Below, one piece after another: positions 1-11,531 of a DNA stretch of 64,000 bases. The notes under the pieces are model-generated. The model ran no database searches. It was not told the origin of the DNA and was given only the letters and a program-made list of their open reading frames with translations. Numbering within the stretch: the stretch's first letter is position 1; each line of letters opens with the position of its first letter. Origin of the DNA: Siphlonurus alternatus (lineage: Eukaryota; Arthropoda; Insecta; Ephemeroptera; Siphlonuridae); contig OX463778.1 of NCBI GenBank assembly GCA_949825025.1, positions 7,269,142 through 7,333,141 on the forward strand, given 5' to 3'. The translations under genes were made by a program, and so were the position numbers.

Positions 1-161
1 CCTATCGATTCACATCCTAAGATCCGGGGTGTGGCGAAGAAAATAAAATAAGAGTCTTCATTTTTCCTAAAGGAGGAAGCTTTTACCACGCAACATGCAA
101 ATATGTGCTCAGCTTGGCATAGTTTGTTCATACTTTATCTTTAAACTTAATTTTAATTAAA

Positions 162-664
162 AGTGAACAAGTTCACACTTAAATATTATATTCTGAATTG
201 GTTTCAGTACTTTTTAGGAGTACAAAATAGTTCTAATTTAATCTTACATCCACCACTTTTGACCAATAAAGTCTTCATACAAGTACACCTGAGTTGAAAT
301 AAATTTCATCTCTTCTTCGCTATTAAGCTCTCCTCTCATCTTTTATCCTCTTATTTTGCACCATTTTAGAGGGGAAAAAAACGAGAAAAAGACGAGAGAG
401 ATTATGCGTATTTTTCCTCTTCTTGAGCATGAAATGTTAGAAATATTGTCTTCATTTCATCCTCATTTTGAGCGAAGAGGAAATAAGATGTATTTTAGAG
501 GTAAAACGATTAGATTTTGACTTGTAAAAGATGAGTTGAAGACGTAATTTTTCAACTAGGGTAAGTACAAATTTGGTACTGAATAAAAGAGAGAAATTTT
601 ATTTTTACTCTCTTTTTATTTTTAGTTCAAAAATTTTTGACATCTAAAAGTTTAGTGTGTAAGT
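162..664. repeat. Family S palindromic element, copy 1 (split by A1)
   Basis: The left arm runs through TGAATTGGTTTCAGTACTT and the right arm ends in CATCTAAAAGTTTAGTGTG. The same sequence occurs as a clean palindrome at 39543-39839, where both arms are present in full. Here the middle is interrupted by a family A element. No coding capacity is seen. The element class is unknown. Confidence 0.6.
288..562 (+). mobile_element. Family A MITE, copy 1
   Basis: A 275-bp non-autonomous element. It starts CCTGAGTTGAAAT and ends TTTTTCAACTAGGGT, so the ends are short imperfect inverted repeats. It sits in the loop of S copy 1 and is flanked on both sides by AAGTACA (281-287 and 563-569). The uninterrupted S copy at 39.6 kb has a single AAGTACA at this point, so these 7 bases (possibly 8 with one mismatch) are a target-site duplication. 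A duplication of that size suggests a hAT-type transposase, but that is inference. Confidence 0.75.
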
Positions 665-1500
665 ACTTCATCTAGCGTGCAAGTACTGAAAAAGCAAGTC
701 AATAAAAAAGTATATGAATTTTTTTTTAGAATAAGGATATAAAAATTTAGTATCTTTCTAATGACCCATAATTACAGTAATCTCTCTCTTTTATTCTGTG
801 TGTCGTCAACATAATTAATTACACATATTATTTTTAAAAAAAAAAAACTTTTTTTTTTTTTTTTTTTTTAAATACTCTTGCCATCACATTCATTTAGGTT
901 AATATAGTCGGAGATATTTGGCTCATTTTGAACCAATTAGATCTTTCGTTAAAAACTGCCAACCAATAGCCGAGGACATAACAAACACGACGAAAACTTA
1001 ATTATAAATGTGAAGCTTACAGTAGTCTTAAGTTTTTGTTTGCAAATGCAGAAATCTGTCACTTGTTATGTTGAATAAAATGACGCTCGTAATAAAAATA
1101 GAAATTGCTCTAAAAGAAATTAAAAATACTCTTCTTATTAATCTCCTGTCTTTCGTCAATTGAAATTCTCGCCAAGGAAATGAGACTCCCAATAAATCAA
1201 GTAGCAGCCACGGCCAACTGCAGCATTTTGTAGCGTGAAGAAAAATTCATTTTTAGAAAAGAAACGTCAATATTCTTTTAAAAATTTACCATGGTTTCAC
1301 CATAACATGCAATGCATGTCTTACAATTAGTTATTTATGAACTGTACTAAGAATATGTCATTTCAAAGACTTCTTTAAAAAATATTTTAATTTTGAATTA
1401 AATTTTAATTTAAGAGGTTTTACTCAGTTTCTTTGAAATTAAAAAATTAAAAGAGTTATGGATTGATTTAGACACGATATTTAAAAGTAATATACTTTTA
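665..1500. other. AT-rich spacer
   Basis: AT-rich DNA with A and T homopolymer runs near 835-870. I see no gene, no RNA gene and no repeat shared with the rest of the window. Confidence 0.5.
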
Positions 1501-1718
1501 AGGCGGATTCACATGGCGATTTCCAACCTGCGACACGAAGCGAATAATGCGCATTTGCTGTAACATCCATTGGCGGCCATATTTGGCGATTAAAAAAAGA
1601 GCATCGTAATTTAACGCGATATTCACCGCGTCAATGGTGAATTCGCTTCTACATAGGATTTCACAGCTTGTGTGACAAAATCGCGTCGCATCACCGTTGT
1701 CACCATCTGAATCCGCTT
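1501..1718 (-). mobile_element. Family B MITE, copy 1
   Basis: A 218-bp element with ends AGGCGGATTCACATGGCGAT and CTGAATCCGCTT, flanked by TTA on each side (1498-1500 and 1719-1721). The interior carries the family landmarks: a conserved segment around ACATCCATTGGCGGCCATAT and AATTCGC-rich arms. The 3-bp TTA/TAA flanks fit a PIF/Harbinger-type target, but no transposase is present. The short reading frame that starts here (1668-1862) is a chance frame. Confidence 0.7.
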
Positions 1719-2488
1719 TTATATGTTATTTTTTATTTATTTACCATTTTTATCAAAATAACACAATTTTGGTACATTTTTGAACACCACGAACCTTTTC
1801 CTAGCTTGCCTTATTTACTAATGCATGCTGTGGCTCCAAGAGGCAGAGATATGCAATGTTAAGGGAGGTACGAACAGACACATTGTCATTCTAGCCATCA
1901 CAAAAAGTTTAATTTTAACGGAGGTAAGAAGAGCACCATAATCTAAAAGTTCGAAACGCCTCCAAATATAAAGACTGCGTGGTAACACCCAGACTTAGAT
2001 TAAAGTTCATACTGTTCCGAGGTGTATATCTGCAGGCCAAATTTCACATGCATGCGCCATTTCTGGACGGTGTCACACTCACTGTGGATGAGGCAAACTT
2101 GTGGCGCATTCGAGAATAAATCTGTCTTCTCCGACAGATAAGTCACAGATAAAGGAAGTGACGTCACACACTCAGTCCATCAGATATTTAAAAAAAAAAC
2201 AGTTGAACTATTTTCCATAGAGCAGTGACATATCTGGTTGATCGCTCACGTGGGAGCGATAAAAAAGAGGACTCTTGCTGGTGGCGGGCTCTGGCGGTAG
2301 AAAGGCGGGAGTGACGACTTTCGCCAGAGTTGGACTCGCAGACTTTCTTAAAAAACACGGATAAGTTTCTCCGATATAACCGAGCGACTTCTCAAATACG
2401 CCCTTGAATTCTTTGTGAATTTAACAAAATGGCTTTTCTCACCTCCCCCAAAATTTGAAACCATTAAACCCCTACCGCACATAATGAA
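1719..2488. other. Unassigned spacer with a GC-richer patch
   Basis: The stretch at about 2030-2400 is clearly less AT-rich than its surroundings and carries TGACGTCA (near 2159). It also has several short dyads such as GATCGCTCACGTGGGAGCGAT (inverted around CACGTG). No convincing open reading frame spans it. It could be an old element or a regulatory region; nothing decides between them. Confidence 0.3.
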
Positions 2489-2814
2489 GTATCGACCTCA
2501 AATTTTTTTTATTTTCAAAAATGGATAGAGGGTGCAAAATTATGCCACTCTTATTTTATTCAGATTTTTTAGAGTTCGGAAAGTATTGTTAAAAAGTTTT
2601 ACCGAGGTCGGGTTTGAACCCATGCCCCTTTTAGGTCCTTTAGGTCCTATCTTTTTATTTAAGAGAGGCGTTCAAAGGCGTCATTTTCTTTGTACTTAAA
2701 TAACATTTTTAAAAATAGTTCCCGGACTATTAAAAAACTGAAAAAAATCAGAGTAGCATATCTAATTTTAGACCCTTTATCCAATTATGCAATAAAAAAA
2801 TTTGAGGTCGATAC
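2489..2814. mobile_element. Family E foldback element, copy 1
   Basis: A palindromic element. It begins GTATCGACCTCAAATTT and ends AAATTTGAGGTCGATAC, with inner arms ATGGATAGAGGGTGCAAAATTATGC and their inverse near the right end. The centre contains GGGTTTGAACCC and a GAGAGGCGT segment also seen in copies E2, E4 and E5. No transposase is encoded. Confidence 0.7.
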
Positions 2815-3720
2815 AAAAACTTTGTCTTAAGGTATAGATGCAAATTACTTCCTGCAATTCTGAAATGTATAATTTGGTGACAAATTAAATTTAAGACCTC
2901 ATTGCATAAAACCATCGACATTCATATTTTTCAACAGATTCTATTTTAACTTAATGCTATTTTGTGACAGCAACTTCCCGTTTATGAGATATGACATGTC
3001 AAAAGTGTTGCTTGAATTTTAGATAGAAAAACAAGAACTAAACTTACAAACATATCTTTTTATTATCATATTTCCGGAAGATGCAAGTTTTGCAAAGTAC
3101 AATTCGATGTCACAATACTTTATATTCATGTAGGTGTGAGCCCGGTAACAGTGCAGTAGGAAACTAGGTTGAGTACTGCAAATACACTTGTATTAGTTTT
3201 TAGTCACACCGGAAGTAACTGAATTAAAAAGGTTTCAGAATTAATTTTTTATATAAAAGATGGTACTCTAATTTCACACTGTTCTGCAACGTTTCAAATT
3301 TAAAATACGATCCGGAAGTTACGAAATCACGTACTTCCGGTAGAAACATTAAATTAATTTAACTGTTTCTGCACGTGACTTTACTTCTCACGAGTTGCAG
3401 TTTGTACCTCTCTTAATCCGAGCTTGTCTACAAATATAGAACATACTGTATGTAGAAATACTGAATATATGGTACGGGATTAGTTTGTGAACAATAATCA
3501 CGGATTTATCTTAGTAACAACAGTCAAATGGTATTGCTATAATACCGTGGACGTGTTTACGTTTCCATGTAGACTCAAGGAAATTGTCATTTTTAATTAT
3601 GGGATTAATTGAAGTGAAGTGGAAAATCTGCCTTGGTGTGTATCAATATCCATGTATGCGTAATATATTGTGTTTGTCTCAATGAAAAATACAGAATGGA
3701 CAATTTGCATCAACTTTTTT
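2815..3720. other. Spacer with no recognised gene
   Basis: AT-rich DNA. It holds scattered ACTTCCGG / CCGGAAGT motifs (about 3210 and 3305-3345) resembling degraded family F ends, but clear TIRs cannot be traced. No coding region is supported. Confidence 0.4.
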
Positions 3721-3899
3721 TAGTAGCTCAATCGAAATAGGAAGTCGAAAAATACACCTATGAATTTTATGAGATTTTTATTTTTACTGCATCACGGCTA
3801 AAATAGGGATGTAAAGAGGTCACGTGACCTGGAGGCGTCGCCCGTGTCGCCAATGACGTCATTGAACTGTCTGGTCAAGCAAACGATCGTCTATATAAC
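3721..3899 (+). repeat. Direct repeat M, copy 1
   Basis: About 180 bp shared in direct orientation with 4333-4503. The shared landmarks, in order, are TAGCTCAATCGAAA, GAATTTTATG, the perfect 14-bp palindrome AGGTCACGTGACCT, and a CTATATAAC end. This copy also carries TGACGTCA. The function is unknown: it may be two copies of a short interspersed repeat or terminal repeats of a decayed element. Confidence 0.55.
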
Positions 3900-4332
3900 T
3901 CTTGTAAATAATAAATTAATTGTTGCTTGTTTCCATAGCAACGTGGTTATGTAATAATAAAAAAAACGTGAATTTGTTTTTTCATTTATATAGAAAAGAA
4001 TTTTTAGAGAAAATTCTTTTACAGGACGTCGGTCCAAATTGGATAATGCAAGATTAAGATTTTTTACACAATTTATTAACGAGAGAGTTAAGAAAAAAAA
4101 AAACTTTGCTTCATTTTCAAGTGCAAGATGGATCTTAACAACACAAATGAGCATCGCGAAGCGCACTTACTTGAAGACTCTATAGCTGGTCATTTGTGCA
4201 GATTGTAACATTGATACTGAGGCTATCTGTTGGTAAGGGTAGTTACTACGAAGACAAGTTAAGTGTTATACAGTTAAGTTCATGCATTTAATTATTATTT
4301 ATTTTTTATTTAAAAATAAATTTATGATCTTT

Positions 4333-4503
4333 ATTAGCTCAATCGAAAAAAAAAAAGGTTAAAAAACACACGTCTGAATTTTATGTGATTATTTTTTTAG
4401 TACTGCTTCATAAAATGGAGCTTTAAAGAGGTCACGTGACCTGTGGAGGCTTCATCCTCAACGCCCATCACCTAATTAAGTTCTTTCATTCAACTATATA
4501 ACG
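4333..4503 (+). repeat. Direct repeat M, copy 2
   Basis: Second copy of repeat M. It retains TAGCTCAATCGAAA, GAATTTTATGTGATT, AGGTCACGTGACCT and CAACTATATAAC. It is separated from copy 1 by about 430 bp with no gene in it. Confidence 0.55.
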
Positions 4504-4675
4504 TCAAAGGCGTTGAGGACCTCTTCAATTCTCCATGTTAATCACATTGTAATTTTAGAAAAAATTCACGTAAAATTTTTTTTGCAAGCTATTATAAAAA
4601 AAAATGACATGCGCAGGAATCTAATTGCAGAGAAAACATTATTATTGCTGGAATAATATTTTCATTCTCTGCTTA

Positions 4676-4952
4676 CTGTTTGAAATAAATTTAATATTTT
4701 TTTTTCGCTAGTATGCTCTCTCCTCGTCCAATTTCCTCCTATTTTGCACCATTATTTAGAGGAAAAGAGAGAGTAGAAGACTAGATTACGTCTTTTTTCC
4801 TCTTGAAGCATAAAATTTTAGAAATAGTTTCTCCATTTCATCCTCATTTTGAGCGAGGAGGAAATGAGATGTATATTTTAGTTCAAAAGACATAATAAGA
4901 TTAGGTTTAGATGTGTAATGGATGAGTTGAAGACGGAATTTTTTAACTAGGG
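4676..4952 (+). mobile_element. Family A MITE, copy 2
   Basis: Starts TTGAAATAAATTTAA and ends TTTTTTAACTAGGG. The interior landmarks are all present: CCTCGTCCAATTTCCTCC, TATTTTGCACC, TCCTCATTTTGAGCGAGG and GATGAGTTGAAGACG. The CCYGAG start is degraded. Confidence 0.7.
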
Positions 4953-6884
4953 CTGATTTAGTACATTAATTGTGGTATTTATTTTAATATAGAATATTAG
5001 CTTGTTATATTAAAACAAATACAATGTAATAATATTAAATACAACTTTTTTACGTATTTTATCAATCTGAAAGCATCCAAAAATATTCGTAATTAAATCA
5101 ACAACAAATTACAGTATATTTCACAAAAAATACGTATATATTAAATAAATTTATTTTCCTTTTAAACCGGGAATTCAATGTAATCATGCACTAAATTTAA
5201 TTAAAATTAATGAATAAATACTTCTAGTTTTATGTAAACTTTTCCGTTACAAATTGAATACAAAATATTTTAAATACTTTTGAAATTTTACAATATTTTT
5301 TATAAAACCTGTTAAAATATTAATAAAAATGTCTACTTCCGTAATGAATGGATGTTTTTTTACGAGGAAATACAGAGTTTAAAAACACTAATTTTATGAA
5401 TTATTAAAATATATATTTTAAATAACATATCTTTTTACAAAATATAAGCTACATTAGTGAGCATGCAATTACATGCTTTACATTTTAATGTTAATAATTG
5501 CGATTTTCAAATCTTTAAAGACTTTAAACATCTTAATACAAAATTCTCTTTCGTAAGATAGCTTTCTTAATGCGAGGATAAAAATTTATCTAAGACATTA
5601 AGGTTGTCACGTACAAAACACCATGAGGTATATAGTTCACCTTTTTAAGCTGAAGGAACTTTGCCATAAGCTTCCACAAAGGAATGAGCGAAAATTCTAA
5701 CCAACCATTTTATGCGTACCACATAAGTTGTGAGATCTCATAGATCTTTAATTATTACGATGCATTTAAAATTCTTCCATGCTAAAATTAAAATTATTAA
5801 TGAGTTCATTCCAAATCCTTCTTGAATTAATGAGCCAAGACAAATAAATTACAATGATAATTACTACACATGTTGTATTCGTTTATTGAATACAGTGTAG
5901 ACAGTAGATATTATAGTTTTTCCATAAATTTGGATACATGATATTAGTACATCTCCAGGCTATAGCTTGAAACGATTTTTAACATATATGATTTAACGAT
6001 TAATCTCAGCTACTTCGTAGTCAAAGAATATTTCCCTGCAAACGAATCGAATGAAATAAATTTTAAAAAAATCGAAAGTTCTAAAAATTAATCACTTTTG
6101 AGGAAATTCGGTCCTGCAGTTTTCTTACAACAGCCCCATTTCCGGTTTTCGTCCATAAGACCAATGTTAAACTTCTACCTCAGTTTACACAAAACTGATA
6201 AGACAGATTCGCTTCAAAATTTGTATGCCACTTATTGATGGAAAGTTCTAAGTTCCCTGCAAATCTTGTTGCATTCAGGCGCTACGATTTTGAGATATCA
6301 ATCTACTGAGATCATCCTTAACATATATATATACAGTATATCTCAAACATGATTTGTTAAGTTTATTAGCACATTGCACATCGTATTAAATTCTGCTATT
6401 ATCGAATTATTTTATATCTCTTATCTTATAATGCTCTATAATAAAAACAAAAACAATTATAATTCTCATGATACTACATGTTGCATATTAAAATAAATAA
6501 TTTTGAATAAAGTCGTAAAAAACAAATAATCTCGATGTATATTTTTCTATTTGTATGAATATATTAATATAATATGGTAATATAATTTCATTGAAATGGA
6601 ACAAGTTCATACAAGCTTAATTTTGTAACATGTACAATTGAATTTAAATGTTAATTAAATTTATAATTAAAGTTTTCAAGCTTAAAGGCATTATTATTTA
6701 TAATATATGTTTACTATATATATATTATATAGACGATACAGTTTCATTGCAATCATACCTTACAAGGAAATTTCATCATCACCAAGTGACTTATTCCTTT
6801 TATTTTTTCTATATAAAGCTTGTATTATTATATTTATAATTTTTTTATTCATTTTGATGCATTTTTTTTGTAGATGAAATGTAG
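4953..6884. other. Long AT-rich spacer
   Basis: Very AT-rich DNA without a supported gene, RNA gene or shared repeat. It contains A/T runs and short ATATAT stretches. A 63-residue frame at 6648-6839 is low-complexity and not considered coding. Confidence 0.5.
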
Positions 6885-7245
6885 GGCACAGAAGTTGCAT
6901 GACTTTTCTTGTATTTAAAATTGTGTCGTTTAATACCTGCTTTAAGCCGGTATTATTATGATATAATATTTTTAATGCAATACAATTTTTCCCTTGTAAC
7001 AAAATTTCAAATCCATTTGTCTGTATGGAGATTAAAAATTCTGATAAGGAAAAATTGTATTCAAAATTTTATCACGTAATACATGATGTATAGTGTAAAA
7101 AAATAAATATATTATATTTTTTTTTTTAAGAAGTTGCGATCCTTTTAAATTGCTAGCAAGAAGGATTCTTTTACTGTGCAATGAAATATTGTATCGTACA
7201 TCCGCTTTAAGATGACTTAAAAACTATAAATTTTAACTTGCCCTT
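6885..7245. repeat. Family H palindromic repeats, degenerate cluster
   Basis: Contains the H hallmark AAGCCGGTATTA followed by ATACAATTTTTCCCTTGTAA and an inverted AGGAAAAATTGTATTC arm (about 6943-7095). It is flanked by further H-like end fragments on both sides (TTTAATACCTGCTTTAAG before it; TTGTATCGTACATCCGCTTTAAG after it). The copies are degraded and appear joined head to head. Confidence 0.5.
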
Positions 7246-7716
7246 GCAATAAAATTTTATGTCAAATCTTATAATATTGACTTTAATGAAGAAAAAAAAA
7301 TGCAAGTGATTTAGAACATATTTAACTGTATTTAATTGCAAGCCAAAATCTTGTATAACAGTTATATACTAAAAAGCAATTCAATGCAATAAAAAATAAA
7401 TGCAGTTAAAAATGCATGCAGGAGTTCAGAAAATATTACTGTAAAAAAATTGGAAAAAGGAGAGAGTAACTTGCAAAATTAATCGTACACTAAATTTACG
7501 TAAAGCGGGATATATAAATTTAATTTAGGTTAGTAATTTTTTTATTAATACTAAACTAAAACTTGTAATTTAATTTGAAATTAATAACATTTTAAAAACA
7601 TTATAACATGTGCCATGTTTATTTAGAAAGAACTTGTCACATATTATTTAGTGAGCCGGAAAATTTTAATACCATCAGTTTTAGCACTGCATTTGATATC
7701 AAATTTTGAACAAAAT
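7246..7716. other. AT-rich spacer
   Basis: No gene or shared repeat seen. Confidence 0.4.
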
Positions 7717-7846
7717 GGGTCGATTCACGAAAGATTTAACTGGAAATTAGCTTTCTCACTAACCTTATAAATTAGCGCCAGCCTAATTCAATGGCACTAA
7801 ACGTGGTTAGTGAGAAACTTCGATAATTTTCTTAATGAATCACGCC
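7717..7846. mobile_element. Family G palindrome, copy 3
   Basis: A 130-bp foldback element with ends GGGTCGATTCACGAAAGA and TCTTAATGAATCACGCC. It is flanked by AAAAT on both sides (7712-7716 and 7847-7851), a likely 5-bp target duplication. Inner arms TAGCTTTCTCACTAACC and GGTTAGTGAGAAACTT are shared with the copy at 58822-58955. No coding capacity. Confidence 0.65.
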
Positions 7847-7880
7847 AAAATTTCTTGTCTAAAATGCAACTTTCAAAATG

Positions 7881-8192
7881 GAGTATTGAACTCAAAATTT
7901 TTTATTGCAGAAATGGATAGAGCGTGCAAAGTTATGCTCCTCTGATTTTTTTCAGATTTTTTTGAGCCCAAACACTATTTTTAAAAAATCATTGAAAGTC
8001 CTTTTTGTGATGTCACGCGGCGGCAAGTCCTATCTTTTTGTTAAGGAGTGGCGTCTCGTGACGTCACAAAAAGAACTTTCAATAATTTTTTAAAAATAGT
8101 TCCCGGGCTCTAAAAAATCTGAAAAAAATCAGGGTAGCATAACTTTGCACGCTCTATCCATTTCTGCAATAAAAAAATTGAGGTCAATACTC
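7881..8192. mobile_element. Family E foldback element, copy 2
   Basis: The arms start GAGTATTGAACTCAAAATTT and end AATTGAGGTCAATACTC. Inner arms read ATGGATAGAGCGTGCAAAGTTATGC and its inverse. The centre has dyads around TGATGTCACG and TGACGTCAC. The 62-residue frame at 7905-8093 lies wholly inside the palindrome and is not a gene. Confidence 0.75.
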
Positions 8193-8242
8193 TATTAATC
8201 TCGTATTTTAACACTAATTTTAAAATGACAGTTTTTATTTTT

Positions 8243-8473
8243 TAATCGTGCTGATAGAAAGCAATAATAAAAACTTGATGATGACTAGCTGCGACCATGA
8301 CATCGGTAACTCCCTCCCTCCACGTCCTCGTGACTTGACGAGCTGCGACACGTCTCGGCCTCGAGGCATAAATACAGACCACGATAATGACAGAGCAGTG
8401 TGGGTGGAGGAATCTGGGGCTAGAGTGACGTCATCAGTTACGTCGGGGAGGTTATTAACATCATGTTGTAATG
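8243..8473 (+). other. GC-richer unassigned segment
   Basis: A patch less AT-rich than its neighbours, with an open frame of 77 codons (8248-8481) that contains repeated CTGCGAC and CACGTC words and TGACGTCA. The predicted peptide is Ser/Asp/Arg-rich and matches nothing I recognise. It may be an exon fragment or a decayed element. The frame runs into family A copy 3, which argues against an intact gene. Confidence 0.2.
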
Positions 8474-8733
8474 CGAGTTGAAATAAATATTCAACTTTTA
8501 TTCGTTATTAATCTTTTTCCTCGTCTAATTCTCTCCCATTTTGCATGCATCATTTCAGAAGGAACGTCTTTTTTTTTTTTCCTTTTATTGAACGTAAAAT
8601 TTTAGAAATATTGTCTTCACTTCATCTTCATTTTGAACGAGGAGGAAATAAGATGTGTTTTTGAGGTAAAAAGACTTATAACATTAGGTTTAGACGTGTA
8701 AAGGATGAGTTGAAGATGTAATTTTTCAACTAG
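8474..8733 (+). mobile_element. Family A MITE, copy 3
   Basis: Starts GCGAGTTGAAATAAAT and ends ATTTTTCAACTAG. It carries the family blocks TTTTGAACGAGGAGGAAATAAG and GATGAGTTGAAGATG. Part of the central AGAGGAAAAAAGAG block is deleted. Confidence 0.7.
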
Positions 8734-8879
8734 AAAACACTTTTTATGATTGGGAGTTTCATGCCAATATTGTAGTCGATATAAAGGTCACCAAATGGTC
8801 GGATATCAAAAAGTGACCAATAAATTTTTTATCAAATTATATATTTTATATTTTTTATTGAGTACTTCTACTTATTAAT

Positions 8880-9236
8880 TACTCACTAAATTTGAAGCCT
8901 TGAACCTCCCAAAAACTTAAGCGTTTCGCTGGCTCTTCGAAAAAGGGGCGGTCATGGCCTTGCAATCCATCCTGGTTTTTACCTGTGACTGAGGGAAACT
9001 TGGAAACTCAGCCAGGATCATGAATGCTATACAGTTTTTGTTAATGAACCGGAAGTGCAGTGGTCCAAAGTCAGGGGAGCCACATGGTGGAAAAGTGCAA
9101 CGACTTACCCCTGGATGGTAAACATGTTTTTTTTTAAATGGTCACCCATCCAATTACTAATCAGGCTAGGTGTTGCTTGACTCCAGTGATCTGACGAGAC
9201 CCTGTCAAACGCACTGCGCCACCACACCTCTGAAAT
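8880..9236 (-). mobile_element. 5S-rRNA-derived SINE (family V), copy 1
   Basis: Read on the minus strand, the head near 9236 contains TCAGATCACTGGAGTCAAGC and TTGGATGGGTGACC. These correspond to the internal promoter A-box and C-box regions of 5S rRNA. The body follows, including TTTCCCTCAGTCACAGG and GGATTGCAAGGCCATG. The 3' end reads GCGAAACGCTTAAG. This is the SINE3 type of architecture (5S-promoted). It is transcribed by RNA polymerase III and mobilised by a LINE in trans, as known for such families. Confidence 0.7.
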
Positions 9237-9721
9237 AAATAGACTGTATATGTACTAAAGATACACTATTCATCTAGCTCTTGTGGGTGTTTGTCCACCA
9301 AAATTCCTTTGTATATCTGACGAAGTCGTGATAAAAATAAAAATAAAAAACGCAATTCTTTTTGTGATAAAATCAAATTTAAATTTCGTTTAAGTTGAAG
9401 AAAAAGAAATGTTTTCAGCACCTAAAAGAAAAGAATTCTCAAAATATAAAAAACATAGGTTGAATATTTTCTAGACTTTTCTGTTACATAAAATTAGATT
9501 TAAGTACGTCACTACAAGGTGCTGAAACGTACGTACCACACATTTATTGAATGTTACACTTCCGGTGACAAACCTTCAGAATCATGTTATAAATGTACGG
9601 CTTCAGCTCATAAACAGCCACGAGTATTATTAGCAGGGAATACCAGATGATCTATTCCCTGATCTGCTCCCTGTTATTAGAATATGTAGAGTACGTATAG
9701 TTTGCCAAGTAAACTTCGAAA
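9237..9721. other. AT-rich spacer
   Basis: No gene or shared repeat recognised apart from an isolated ACTTCCGGTGACA motif near 9550. Confidence 0.4.
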
Positions 9722-10420
9722 CAGTGGTCTTGTCAAATCACTAAAGTCAAGAATCCGAGCATGGTTAATAGTAGTTGGAAGGGTGACCGTTTAAAAAAAA
9801 TCACGTTTCCCACCCAGAGTTGCGGTTTACACTATTGTCACAAGCAGGAAGTAGAGCAGTTATAGCTATTGCGAAATAGGTTGGTAAGGTGCTTGCTAGG
9901 GGAATGTGCAGAGTGTGTTGAGCGGGCGGATGGCTGAGAGTCCACCGACCGCTGGACACCTCACGGATACTTCTCTGTGGTCAGCACTTTAGCAACCATA
10001 TAGTTGATAGGGCTGCAACTGTCTCTCTCTCGCTCTTCCTGGCTTCTGGGTCTCCGGGTGATTCCGGCCACCGTATGGAGGGTACGCGGGCTGGTCGGCT
10101 GGTCCAGTACAGCCGGCCAGGCCAGGTCTCTCCCACGCTTGAGTTTTGTCTGCTTGTATGTGTTGTGAGTATTCGACAATAAAAGTGTATTAACCTTGTT
10201 TATGCTTCGCTTTTATTCAATACACTATTAGGCCCTAGCCGATCCCCCAATTCATAGTAAACGCAATTAACTTCACAACTGGACCTTCAGTCCGGTTGTG
10301 ACACTATGTCGTGCCAGAGGCGTTAGACCATTGCACTTCCGATTCATTGACAAAAGCTGTAGCGTCCATCTTGGCTGAGGTATCTACGTTTCCCTCAATC
10401 ACAGGCAGATGCCAGGTTAT
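9722..10420 (+). mobile_element. 5S-derived SINE, copy 2, split by a solo LTR
   Basis: The head has AAATCACTAAAGTCAAG and GAAGGGTGACCG (5S-like). The body resumes after the LTR with TTAGACCATTGCACTTCCG, GCGTCCATCTTGGCTGAGG, TTTCCCTCAATCACAGG and GCCAGG. The same body order is seen in the fragment at 21967-22125, so this is one SINE interrupted at 9836. Confidence 0.65.
9836..10303 (+). mobile_element. Solo LTR of an LTR retrotransposon
   Basis: 468 bp beginning TGTCACAAGCAGG and ending CCGGTTGTGACA. The termini TGTCACAA / TTGTGACA are perfect 8-bp inverted repeats with the canonical TG...CA. It is flanked by CTAT at 9832-9835 and 10304-10307, a 4-bp target duplication, as is usual for Gypsy and BEL/Pao integrases. 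A polyadenylation signal AATAAA lies at 10178-10183. No internal gag-pol region and no second LTR are present, so it is a solo LTR left by recombination. The plus orientation is inferred from AATAAA. It is much less AT-rich than its surroundings. Confidence 0.8.
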
Positions 10421-11396
10421 TTATTATCATTTAAATTAATAATATAAATCAATTGATACCATGTCCTCTTTCAATTGGTCAAAACTGAATTACCATATAT
10501 TTTGCTCTACTCAGTCGATAAAATATTATTATGTTAGAGCTTTAGGCAATGCTTGTTTCACACATAATTATATTACTGCATGTTGTAAAAACACGGCTTC
10601 ATAAAAACAAACGGACTTAACTTTTTCTTGAAATCCTAAAATGTTACTTTCAAATTGCAATTTTCACGCTCATTTTCTAAATAACAAAAATACCCATGGG
10701 AAATATGCAAAGTAAGAAATAAAAAGCATCCCTGATAAATTTTTCTACCCTTGCCCGAACAACAGGGTAAAATAATACAATTAACCTCAATTGAGACAAA
10801 AGATTGTTTGCTTATATAAATAATTTCATTTCTTTATTTCAACTTATTATATCAACTTCTTTACCAATAAAAAATCAAATCAATTATTTATCTATCAATG
10901 TTATTTTTTTAAATTGGGAGATAAAAATGAGGAAAAGGATCTATGAGTGACTTAATATTTAACCAATTTAGACATTCTCTTTGAGGAAAACAAATTAGAA
11001 ATATATTTTGGAGTTATACACAAAACTAAAATCTAATTTGTTTCTTTTTTTATACAACTCTCTCCTAACTTTTTCACTGTGTGTTTGTTGGTTTCAAAGA
11101 AAATAATGACTATTTCAGGCGTTTCTGTTATATTAGAGCGTATATCTGAAAAAAATGAGGTATTAAAAAAGTAAATCAAAGAAACCTCATCAACCAATGT
11201 GTAGATAAATGAATGAAATGAAAATCTTCCTTTTTAAATTATTCTCCAGTACACACTACAGTCTATAAGCAAGACTCGATTTAGTTAAACCACTTCGTTA
11301 ACTCGCTCACTTTGTATACATTAAACCACCGCACCGTATATATAGTTACTGGGACTGCAGTCTTTGAAATAGATAATATAAACGTAGCAAAGTTTT
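10421..11396. other. AT-rich spacer
   Basis: No supported gene or recurrent repeat. A short imperfect dyad with TAATTTGTTTCTTTTT lies near 11030. Confidence 0.4.
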
Positions 11397-11531
11397 ACAA
11401 AGATAGAGAAAGAGAGTAGAGAGAGAGGGAGGGAGAGACAGAAAAAAGGAGGATAAAAAGGGAAAGAGGAAGAGACAGAGAGGGAGAGAGAGAGGAATGG
11501 AAGAAAGGAGAGATGGAGGGAGAGAGAAATA
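11397..11531. repeat. Polypurine (GA-rich) tract
   Basis: About 130 bases almost entirely of A and G on the plus strand, with GAGAGA, GGGAGGGAG and AAGAGG words but no strict period. Such tracts can form triplex (H-DNA) structure. It is less regular than the (GA)n array at 54 kb. Confidence 0.7.
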
